A DNA stretch of 49,996 bases from Catenulispora rubra. GTDB taxonomy: Bacteria; Actinomycetota; Actinomycetes; Streptomycetales; Catenulisporaceae. Below the pieces are notes generated by a model. That model was not told where the DNA came from, made no database searches, and saw nothing but the letters and a program-made list of their open reading frames with translations. The first letter of the stretch is position 1. Each line of letters starts with the position of its first letter. Shown piece after piece: positions 9,180 through 16,252 of the stretch. The DNA lies in the NCBI RefSeq assembly GCF_015356825.1, contig NZ_JAACYW010000057.1, positions 1 to 49,996 of the forward strand, in the 5' to 3' direction. The position numbers and the translations under genes were made by a program.

Positions 9180-10072
9180 CCGCGTGGATGTTGCTGGCCG
9201 GCGCGGGTTTCGGCCTGGGGCTGACCCTGCTGGCTCGGGGCTTGTTCCCGCCCAAGCCGACGCTGGTGCAGGCGCTGGCGGATCTGAACCGGGCCCCGGC
9301 ACCGGTGCGGATCCTGTCGGCCGACGACGGCGGCTGGGCCGCCCGGTTCGGCGGCCCGCTGGTCGGACTGCTGGAGTCCTGGAACCTGCCGGGTGAGAAG
9401 ACGGCCAGGGACCTGCAGGTGCTGGAGCGCTCGGCACGTCGGTACCTGGCCGAGAAAGCCGTCGCCGCCCTGGCCGGGCTGCTGCTACCGCTGGTGCTTA
9501 CCGCGGCACTGGCCGCGGCCGGCGTGGTGCTGCCCTGGTCGGTCCCGGCCTGGGGAGCCCTGGCGTGCGCCGCGGCCGGGTTCTTCGTCCCGGACCTGAC
9601 GGTGAAGTCCGAGGCCGCCGCACGGCGTATGGAGTTCCGGCACGCCTTCACGGCCTTTATCGATCTCGTAGTCATCGGGCTGTCCGGCGGCGCCGGCGTG
9701 GAGGCCGCGCTGGATCAGGCCGCGCGAATCGGCGAGGGCTGGTCGTTCTCCGCGATCCGCAAGGCCCTGGATGCCGCCAGGCTGTCCCGGGTCGCCCCAT
9801 GGACCACGCTCGGGCAGCTCGGCGTCGAACTGGACGTGCCGGTCCTGGAGGAGATAGCCGCCTCGCTGACGCTGGCCGGCGTGGAGGGGGCGAAGATCCG
9901 CGCCTCCCTGTCGGCCAAGGCCGCCGCGCTTCGCGCGCACGCCCTGTCCGACGCCGATGCCGCCGCGCAGCAGGCCACCGAACGCATGGCGCTGCCGGTG
10001 GTCCAGATGTTTGCGGGGTTCTTGGTTTTCATTTCCTATCCTGCGCTCGCGCATGCTCTGGGGGCGCTGTGA
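9176..10072 (+). CDS. tadC: TadC-like inner membrane platform protein
   Basis: A 298-aa protein from the ATG at 9176, which gives the ATGA overlap with tadB and has GGGGG upstream; an in-frame upstream start at 9083 lies wholly inside tadB. It has an N-terminal span (about residues 3-20), two central spans (about 100-140), a T2SSF-type helical domain with FRHAFTAFIDLVVIGLSGGAG and an L-E-I segment, and a C-terminal span. It pairs with TadB. A 60-base gap follows before the next start, so the minor pilin genes may have their own translation signals. Confidence 0.9.
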   Translation: MTAWMLLAGAGFGLGLTLLARGLFPPKPTLVQALADLNRAPAPVRILSADDGGWAARFGGPLVGLLESWNLPGEKTARDLQVLERSARRYLAEKAVAALAGLLLPLVLTAALAAAGVVLPWSVPAWGALACAAAGFFVPDLTVKSEAAARRMEFRHAFTAFIDLVVIGLSGGAGVEAALDQAARIGEGWSFSAIRKALDAARLSRVAPWTTLGQLGVELDVPVLEEIAASLTLAGVEGAKIRASLSAKAAALRAHALSDADAAAQQATERMALPVVQMFAGFLVFISYPALAHALGAL

Positions 10073-10132
10073 AACCTCCCTAGTTCGCAGTGTCTTGATT
10101 TGGATCGGTTCGGAATCTACTGGAGGACGCTC

Positions 10133-10347
10133 ATGACCGCCGCCACGGACCTGACTGTCACTGCCGACGGCAAGGACAGCGAAGCCGCGTGGCCCAAGCG
10201 CTCCGCGGTGCGCGCCTCGCTCGGGTCGCCGGGGCCGCGCTCGACCGGCTAAACGACGGCGGCCCGGAGGCCACCTTGGTCCTCGCCCTGGCGATCCCCT
10301 GGGTGGTCTTCGCCGGCTACGGCCTGATCCACCTCACCCAGAGCTGA
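10133..10347 (+). pseudogene. Small membrane protein split over two frames (frameshift or overlapping ORFs)
   Basis: An ATG at 10133 with an excellent TGGAGGA site opens a 39-codon frame that stops at 10252. A second frame, open from 10099 and with a GTG at 10189, ends at 10347 and encodes a membrane segment (about LVLALAIPWVVFAGYGLIHL) preceded by basic residues and DRLNDGG. Joining the ribosome-bound first frame to the second would give a small single-span protein of about 70 aa, a sensible gene just before the Flp pilin. Alternatives are a sequencing indel, a true frameshift mutation, programmed frameshifting near the GGGGCC at about 10231-10236, or two separate overlapping small genes. 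Confidence 0.5.
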
Positions 10348-10446
10348 AAGCCCACCACGACTCCCCCGGGACCCTCGCCCCGGGCGGGACGCGCCGCCGC
10401 CGGCGGCGCAGCACCACCGCACATCCGCACCACGAAAGGCACCACG

Positions 10447-10644
10447 ATGTCAGAGCTGATCCCCCTGAAGGCCATGTTCGACGGGCTCAAGGCCCGCCTG
10501 GCCGCGCTGCGGGAGAACCCCGAGTCCGGCATGACCACCGAGTACGTGATCGTCGTGGCGCTGATGGCCGCCGCCGCGATAGCCATCGTGGCGATCATCG
10601 TCGCGAAGGTCACGGCCAAGGCCAACGCCATCCAGACCGGGTGA
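10447..10644 (+). CDS. flp: Flp-type pilin
   Basis: A 65-aa protein with a GAAAGG site before the ATG. It has a basic/charged leader (about 28 residues) ending PESG, then MTTEYVIVVALMAAAAIAIV, the hydrophobic N-terminal helix of a class IVb pilin, and a short polar tail. The prepilin peptidase would cut after the Gly. The conserved Glu-Tyr pair lies at mature positions 4-5 if cleavage is after that Gly, whereas Flp pilins normally have Glu at 5. It should be the main subunit of the pilus built by the tad genes upstream. Confidence 0.9.
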   Translation: MSELIPLKAMFDGLKARLAALRENPESGMTTEYVIVVALMAAAAIAIVAIIVAKVTAKANAIQTG

Positions 10645-10703
10645 CGCACGCCCGTATATCAATCTATTGGCAAATAGCGAGTAGTCGAGAGGAGTGTGGC
10701 GCG

Positions 10704-11147
10704 ATGCCGGAACAGAACGTCGAAGCGGGACCGCCTGTGCGGCATCGCGGCCTGGCCGGTCGCGTTCGCCGTCTGCGCGAAGACGGCGAACGCGGCTCGG
10801 TCACCACAGAACTCGTGATCGCAACGCCCCTTCTGCTCCTGCTGGTCCTGGCAGTCATCCAATTTGGACTCCTGTGGCATGCCGAGCAGGTCGCCCAAAC
10901 CGCCGCCTCCCAGGCGGTCAACGCCGCCCGCGCACAGAACACTTCCGGCGCAGTGGGGCAGGGCCGCGGCGAGCAGATCCTGTCCCAGCTCGGCTCCGGC
11001 GTGCTGACCAGCAAGTCCATCTCGGTGTCCCGCGGCGCCGGGCAGGTAACCGCGGACGTGCAGGGCCAGGTCGAGTCGATCATCCCCGGCTGGCACCCCT
11101 CGGTGCACGCCCACGCCGCCGCCCCCGTCGAGGTCTACGTCCCCTAA
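10704..11147 (+). CDS. TadE-like minor pilin
   Basis: A 147-aa protein from the ATG at 10704 (GAGAGGAG about 9 bases upstream); an in-frame start at 10641 overlaps the flp stop and lacks a better site. A basic leader (GRVRRLREDGERG) precedes SVTTELVIATPLLLLLVLAV, a class III/TadE pseudopilin helix with Glu at mature position 5. The remainder (about 65-147) is an extracellular domain with repeated Ala/Val/Gln segments. It is a substrate of the prepilin peptidase and likely a minor pilin or pilus-initiation component. Confidence 0.87.
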   Translation: MPEQNVEAGPPVRHRGLAGRVRRLREDGERGSVTTELVIATPLLLLLVLAVIQFGLLWHAEQVAQTAASQAVNAARAQNTSGAVGQGRGEQILSQLGSGVLTSKSISVSRGAGQVTADVQGQVESIIPGWHPSVHAHAAAPVEVYVP

Positions 11148-11176
11148 CCCCGACCCGATCGAGACAGGAGAAAGCG

Positions 11177-11674
11177 ATGAGCACTGCACCACGCCCCGCC
11201 GGCGTGCGATCCGTGCTGCGCGCTCGCCTGGCCGCCCTGCGCGCGCACCCCGAGTCCGGGTCCACCACGATCGAGCTGACGCTGCTGGCCCCGGTCTTCA
11301 TCTTGTTCTTCCTGCTCGTGGTCGCCCTCGGCCGGGTCACCGTCGCACACGGGAAAGTCCAGGACGCCGCGTTCGCCGCCGCCCGGGCGGCGACCCTGGC
11401 CCCGAACGCCGCCGCGGCAGCCTCGGCGGCCGAATCCGCCGCCGCCCAGTCCCTGGTCAACGCCGGCGTGGTGTGCCGGTCCTTCAGCGTGCAGGCATCC
11501 GTGGGCTCGCTGGCCCCGGGATCGCAGGTGAGCGTGCACGTGGATTGCACCGTCGGCCTGGCCGACGTCGCGGGGCTTCGTCTCCCGGGAGCCTCGACCC
11601 AGTCCGCGACCTCCGTTTCGGTGGTTGATCGTTTCCGCAATCTGGACGGCCCCGCGGGAGACAGCGCGCCATGA
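11177..11674 (+). CDS. Second TadE/TadF-like minor pilin
   Basis: A 165-aa protein from the ATG at 11177 with ACAGGAGAAAG upstream. The leader RAHPESG precedes STTIELTLLAPVFILFFLLV, a TadE-type pseudopilin helix with Glu at position 5, then an Ala-rich helix and a soluble domain with two cysteines (about residues 96 and 119). It is a paralogue of the preceding gene in plan but divergent in sequence. It overlaps the next gene by 4 bases. Confidence 0.87.
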   Translation: MSTAPRPAGVRSVLRARLAALRAHPESGSTTIELTLLAPVFILFFLLVVALGRVTVAHGKVQDAAFAAARAATLAPNAAAAASAAESAAAQSLVNAGVVCRSFSVQASVGSLAPGSQVSVHVDCTVGLADVAGLRLPGASTQSATSVSVVDRFRNLDGPAGDSAP

Positions 11675-12123
11675 ACCATCGCATCAAAGCTCTGATTGCC
11701 ACGGTACGGGCGCGCGCCACAGCCACCGGCGGACCGGAGGACGGGGTGGCCACGGTGTTCGTCGTGGTGATCACCGCCGCGCTGCTGGTGATGGCCGGTC
11801 TGGTGCTCGACGGCGGCCGAGCGCTGGACGGCAAGTCACGGGCGGTGGAAGAAGCACAGGAGGCGGCGCGGGCCGGGGCACAGGCCCTGGACCTCGACGC
11901 ATTCCGCACCAGCGGACACGGCACGCTGAGCCCGGGCAAGGCGATGGCCGCCGCCCAGTCCTACCTGGCCGCCACCGGCGATGCCGGGACCGTGGCCGTG
12001 AACGGCGATGCGGTCACCGTGACCGTCACACGCGTGGAGCACACCCAGATCCTTCAGATCGTCGGCCTTTCCACGCTGACCTCCACCGCCTCTGCGACGG
12101 CGACCGCCGAGCAGGGCGGGTGA
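11671..12123 (+). CDS. TadG-like pilus protein (short)
   Basis: A 150-aa protein starting at the ATGA overlap. A basic N-terminus and GGPEDGVATVFVVVITAALLVMAGLVLDGGRAL give the hydrophobic helix and the LDGG(R) motif typical of actinobacterial TadG/Rv3654c-like pilus proteins, followed by helices that start with an A-x-x-A-A-R-A-G-A motif. It lacks the long von Willebrand domain of Gram-negative TadG, as is usual in actinobacteria. It is probably a minor pilus component exposed outside the membrane. It overlaps the next gene by 4 bases. Confidence 0.82.
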   Translation: MNHRIKALIATVRARATATGGPEDGVATVFVVVITAALLVMAGLVLDGGRALDGKSRAVEEAQEAARAGAQALDLDAFRTSGHGTLSPGKAMAAAQSYLAATGDAGTVAVNGDAVTVTVTRVEHTQILQIVGLSTLTSTASATATAEQGG

Positions 12124-15100
12124 GCCCCGTGCCGCCGACCTCCACGCCCCGCCGCCCCGCCGCCGACCGGAAAGCCAGAACCGTGACTGCACGCCGAACC
12201 CCCGCCCCGATCCGCGCGATCGCCTGGCTGTTCAAGGCGGTGTTCCTCACCGTGCGTGCGGCGTTCGCCGTCGCGCTCGGCGCGGCGGTGCTCGGCGGAC
12301 TGCCCTGGGCGCTCGTACGCTTCGCCGGCTGGCCGCTGCCTCACCACATGCTCTCCGCCGGGCAGCTAAAAACCGACCTGACCTCGCCGATCCTGGGCGA
12401 CCAGTTCTACCTCAACGCGATCGCGATCGTGCTGTGGTTCCTGTGGTCGATCCTGGCGTTCTCGTTCCTGCTCGAGCTGGTCTACGCCGTGCGCCGCATC
12501 CCGGCCCCACACGTGCCGGGCCTGGGCCCGGCACAGCTGCTGGCCGGGTTCCTGATCACCGCCATCGGCGTCACCGCACTACTCGGCCGCTCCGCGGCCC
12601 CAGCGCGCGCCGACGTCTCGACGGTCGTGTCGAAGGCCCGCACCGTCGCCACCGCCCCGGCGACCATCAGTACCCCTTCCGGGCTGCGCGGCGCCTCGGC
12701 GCTTCCGGTCCGCGAGAGTGTGCACCACGTGGTGCCCGGCGACAGCCTGTACAAGATCGCCGAGCAGGACCTCGGCGACGGCCAGGACTGGCCGGCGCTG
12801 TTCAAGGCGAACGCCGGCGTCGTGCAGCACGACGGACAGCGCCTGGCCGACCCGAACCTGATCCTTCCTGGCTGGGACATCACCATCCCCGGCACCACCA
12901 AGAAACCCCAGACCGCCGCTCCGGCCCCGGCGACCACCACACCGGCACCGTCGACGGCGGCTCCGGTCGCCCCGACCCCCGCCGCACCGTCGGCGACGGG
13001 CCCATCCAACGTCGCGCCCTCGCCCGCCCACCAGGCGCCAGCAGCACCAGAGGGCAGCACGCCGCCCACCTCCCGGCCGGCACCGGCCGCCCCGGCTCGA
13101 AGCAAGAAGCCCGACACGGCGTCGGCTCGCCACACCGACGGTCGCGGCGGCGCGGGGTCCGGGCTGTGGATCGAGCTGGCCGGCGGCGGCGTGATCGCCG
13201 CCTCCACCCTGCTGGCGCTGCGCGCCGCCGCCTCGCGTCGACACAGGCTGCGCTCGCTGTGGGCCAACCCTTACTGGCCACGGCCCGGCGAGGTCAAACC
13301 GCTGGACACTCCGCAGATGCCGCCGGCGCTGCGGCCGGCGCGCACCATCGCCTTGACTCCCGCCGAACCGCAAGGCATCGAGGATCTGGACGGGATCGGC
13401 GAGCTGGACACCTTCGGCGCCCCGGCCGAATCCGCGGCTCCGCAGAGCGACCAGGATGCTCAGATCGCGGCGGCGGACACGCCGCCGGTGGTACTCGACG
13501 CCGAGCCCAACCTGCCGGGCGCCCAGCCGGTGTTTCTCAACGAGCCGACCGATGCCGACTCCGTCGGGCATGCCGAGGACACCGACTCGCCGTGGGTCCC
13601 GGTCGCTGTCACCAGCGATGGTCACAGCGTCGATCTGGGCAGCCTGTTCCCGGGCCTGGGGCTGACCGGCCCCGGAGCCCTGGGGGCGGCCCGGGCGATG
13701 GCCGCCGCCGTGCTTGCCACCCGCAGTCCCGAGGAGTTCGGCTCCAAGGCGCTGATTCCGCGCGCGGATGCCGCGCTGTTGCTGGAGGTGCCCGAGGCCG
13801 ACCTTGACCGGTTGAATCGCTGGCAGCTGATGCTCGTCGACGACCTGTCAGAGGCCATCGAGTTCTTCAGCGGGTTCGCCGCGGCCCGCACTGCCGCGCT
13901 GGCCGAGTACGACGTGCCGGACTTCGACGCCCTCGCCCAGATCGACGATCTGCTGGACGACCCCGAGCCGATCGTGCTGCTGGCCGTGGCCCGCGGCGTC
14001 CTGGACGATCCCGCGAAGGCGATGCTGAAGCAGCCGGAGCACCTGCGGCTGCACTCGGTGCTTCTGGGCGCCCACCCGCACGGGACCACCTGGTCCATCG
14101 ACGCCGACGGCGAGGTCACCTCCGGTGCGGCCGAGGACGGCGTGTACGCCTTCGACCTGTCGGCCGCCGGACTGCGCGCCGCGCTGGACGTGCTCACTCA
14201 CGATGGTGAACGGCCGCCGATCGTGCCGCCGGACCCGCACGGGATGCTGGCCGGGCGCGAGAACCTGCCGACCAGATCAGACGACGACCAGCCCGAGGAC
14301 TGCGCGATCCCGTTCGCTTTGGCGCCTGTTGCTGCTGACGAGCCCGGCGAAGGATCGTCGCACGCGGCCGACACGATCGCACCGGCGAGTCGAGACCCGC
14401 AACCGGGAAGCCCGGTCGCGCTCGTCGTGGCGTCGTCCACGCGCACCGACGACCACGAGGTGCGCGAACAGGCCAGCGGCGCGGCTGTAGACGACACCGC
14501 GTACGAACAGGAACCTGGCGGGCTGCCGGCCACCGCCGGCCCGGCGAGCCAGACTGCTGCCGGCCCGGTGTCGCCGACGGCGCCGCGTCTGATGCTGGTC
14601 CCGGCGCCCGTTTCCGCGGTGTCGGACGAGCACGACGGTATCGCGGTCGTCGAGCAGATCCTGGCCGACTTCAACGGCCGAGCTGCGCAGATCCGCGTCC
14701 TGGGCCCTTTGGGCGTCCACACCGCCTCCGGGCAGGTCGCTTCCGGGATACGCGGCGGAGGCTGGAAGATCGCCGCCCGGCTGGCGATGCACCACGCCCG
14801 CGGCCAGTCCTTGGAGGAGCTGGCCGAGCTGTGGCCGGATCTGGACGGGCAGAAGCTGTCTGACGCCCGCAAGAACGATTTCAAGTCGCTGCGGGCAGCG
14901 CTGAAGCGCGACGTGCTGGCCGGCACCGGCACCGGAGCCAAGGCCGAGTTCATCCCCCGCCGCGCCGGCCGGTTCCATCTGAGCCCGCAGTTCGTCGCCG
15001 TGGACCTGGCCTGCTTCGAGCACCTGCGCGCGATCGCCGCGCGCGCGGGCTCGACGCCGGTGCGTATCGCCGCCGCACAGGCCGCGCTCGGGTTGTACGA

Positions 15101-15461
15101 GGGTGATCTGTTGACCGGGATGGACGAGGAGTGGGTGATCGCCCCCCGGGTTGCGGTGCGCCGCGACGCCCTGGCCACCGCCACGCTGCTGGCGCAGCTG
15201 GCCGCCGAGGCCGAGGACCACGAGCAGGCGCTGTCCTGGTGGGAGCGGGCCCGGGGCATCGATGACAACGAAGAGGTCTACCGGCAGATCATGAAAACCC
15301 AGGCCCGCCTGGGCCGGCGCGCCGACATCAGCGCGACCAAAGCACTGCTGGAGGCCAAGCTGGACGAGGTCGGGGAAGGGCTCTCACCGGTCACCAGGGC
15401 CTTGCTCGGGGAACTGTTGTCGGGACGCACCCCGGTGCTGCCGCGTACTCCGGGCGCCTGA
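12120..15461 (+). CDS. Large membrane LysM protein with C-terminal winged-helix/BTAD domains
   Basis: About 1113 aa from the GTG at 12120, which overlaps the preceding stop (GTGA); a GTG at 12183 is an alternative. There are three hydrophobic segments near residues 38-65, 103-121 and 139-158. A LysM domain follows at about 200-257 (HHVVPGDSLYKIAEQDLGDG). Next come a long Pro/Ala/Thr linker, another hydrophobic segment (about 350-366), a long acidic region, and at about 857-1100 an OmpR-type winged helix (RVLGPLGVHT) plus a bacterial transcriptional activation domain (ALGLYEGDLLTGMDEEWV). LysM binds peptidoglycan; BTAD is usual in SARP regulators. Proteins of this plan occur in actinobacterial tad loci. 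The domain order suggests a membrane protein with the wall-binding part outside and the DNA-binding-like part inside; what the BTAD does here is unknown. Confidence 0.88.
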   Translation: MSPVPPTSTPRRPAADRKARTVTARRTPAPIRAIAWLFKAVFLTVRAAFAVALGAAVLGGLPWALVRFAGWPLPHHMLSAGQLKTDLTSPILGDQFYLNAIAIVLWFLWSILAFSFLLELVYAVRRIPAPHVPGLGPAQLLAGFLITAIGVTALLGRSAAPARADVSTVVSKARTVATAPATISTPSGLRGASALPVRESVHHVVPGDSLYKIAEQDLGDGQDWPALFKANAGVVQHDGQRLADPNLILPGWDITIPGTTKKPQTAAPAPATTTPAPSTAAPVAPTPAAPSATGPSNVAPSPAHQAPAAPEGSTPPTSRPAPAAPARSKKPDTASARHTDGRGGAGSGLWIELAGGGVIAASTLLALRAAASRRHRLRSLWANPYWPRPGEVKPLDTPQMPPALRPARTIALTPAEPQGIEDLDGIGELDTFGAPAESAAPQSDQDAQIAAADTPPVVLDAEPNLPGAQPVFLNEPTDADSVGHAEDTDSPWVPVAVTSDGHSVDLGSLFPGLGLTGPGALGAARAMAAAVLATRSPEEFGSKALIPRADAALLLEVPEADLDRLNRWQLMLVDDLSEAIEFFSGFAAARTAALAEYDVPDFDALAQIDDLLDDPEPIVLLAVARGVLDDPAKAMLKQPEHLRLHSVLLGAHPHGTTWSIDADGEVTSGAAEDGVYAFDLSAAGLRAALDVLTHDGERPPIVPPDPHGMLAGRENLPTRSDDDQPEDCAIPFALAPVAADEPGEGSSHAADTIAPASRDPQPGSPVALVVASSTRTDDHEVREQASGAAVDDTAYEQEPGGLPATAGPASQTAAGPVSPTAPRLMLVPAPVSAVSDEHDGIAVVEQILADFNGRAAQIRVLGPLGVHTASGQVASGIRGGGWKIAARLAMHHARGQSLEELAELWPDLDGQKLSDARKNDFKSLRAALKRDVLAGTGTGAKAEFIPRRAGRFHLSPQFVAVDLACFEHLRAIAARAGSTPVRIAAAQAALGLYEGDLLTGMDEEWVIAPRVAVRRDALATATLLAQLAAEAEDHEQALSWWERARGIDDNEEVYRQIMKTQARLGRRADISATKALLEAKLDEVGEGLSPVTRALLGELLSGRTPVLPRTPGA

Positions 15462-15698
15462 GCCAGCACATCAGGTTCTTCGACTACGCGCGGCCCACAC
15501 CGCCGAGTCTGCGCCCGGCATCTGATTCGCGAGCGTCAGCCGTTGAGCGGGGCGAGAGATGTGGTCGCGACGCCACGCCAGGTTCTCTGGCATCGCCGCC
15601 ACCCACCTGGGCGAAAGAGGCAGTCGCCGCACGACATGCCGGGCGTCCCCGGATGCCGGTGACAGGCTCGCCGCGGGCGGGCTACCGTAGGAGTTGCC

Positions 15699-15726
15699 GC
15701 CGCGACCTCCCCCCGTGGGTCGCGGC
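15699..15726 (-). terminator. GC-rich hairpin, possible terminator
   Basis: A perfect 9-bp inverted repeat, GCCGCGACC (15699-15707) and GGTCGCGGC (15718-15726), with a 10-base loop. It lies about 25 bases downstream of the short minus-strand frame ending at 15751 and about 240 bases past the end of the tad operon on the plus strand. There is no U-tract on either side; actinobacterial terminators often lack one. Confidence 0.4.
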
Positions 15727-15750
15727 AGTTTCTGCTGGTCAGGACTTGGC

Positions 15751-15849
15751 TCACCCGGCCCCGGGGAGGTCAGTGCCGACGGTGAACACGTCGATGTCGT
15801 TCGACGACGTGCCCGGTTCGGCGGTTGTCACGGTTTCAGTTTCGGACAT
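15751..15849 (-). CDS. Possible 32-aa peptide gene
   Basis: ATG at 15849, stop at 15751. The peptide begins MSETETVTTAEPG and ends with an acidic/hydrophobic part NDIDVFTVGTDLPGAG. A possible GAAAGGG site lies about 12 bases upstream, which is rather far. A 9-bp hairpin follows the stop. The peptide recalls leader peptides in composition, but no modifying enzyme is nearby, so no RiPP claim is made. It could be chance. Confidence 0.3.
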   Translation of the reverse strand: MSETETVTTAEPGTSSNDIDVFTVGTDLPGAG

Positions 15850-16252
15850 GCGGAAAATCAGCCCTTTCACAAACGGTGGGAACCCGGCGCGGCGCGGGAT
15901 TGCGTCATCGCGCCGGACGCGGCGACCGCCGCGTGGACAACCATCCATCCGTGGATCGCCCGCCCGGCATTGTCAAGCCCCATCCCCTACCGCCCCGCAA
16001 TGGCATCGTGCGCGGCGTGTGTGGCCATCGCGCGCCGGGTGTTCGGTGCGGCGCCGACGCCGGATCCCCGCCCGCGATCGACATGGATAACGGCGTGAAT
16101 CCGCGGTTCGGACACCGCGTGGCTCACCACTTCATCGGGCGGGTGTCGCCAACACAGCTGTGACGTGTGAGTGTGCACAATTTGCAACGCGCGACCCAGA
16201 GTTGTCGCGTGGACGTGACTCTTGCTGCCATCCCACTGTCACGGCTAGCGGT

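Larger units (their letters stand above)
15462..16252. other. Long intergenic region between convergent blocks
   Basis: About 790 bases between the end of the tad operon and the end of the minus-strand 986-aa gene. The only elements singled out are a 32-codon minus-strand frame and a downstream hairpin (separate entries). Other short frames on both strands (for example minus strand 15987-16187) have no recognisable features. No tRNA-like structure or transposase remnant was seen. Confidence 0.5.

Noticed and set aside
12434..13807. 457-aa open frame on the plus strand
   Set aside because: Out-of-frame shadow of the LysM-BTAD gene; Arg/Pro-rich translation without domains.
14198..15268. 356-aa and overlapping minus-strand frames
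   Set aside because: Antisense to the winged-helix/BTAD part of the plus-strand gene; Ser/Arg/Ala-rich translation without motifs.
15751..15849. RiPP precursor interpretation of the 32-aa peptide
   Set aside because: No lanthipeptide synthetase, radical SAM, cyclodehydratase or protease is nearby, and the core has no Cys and few residues suited to modification.
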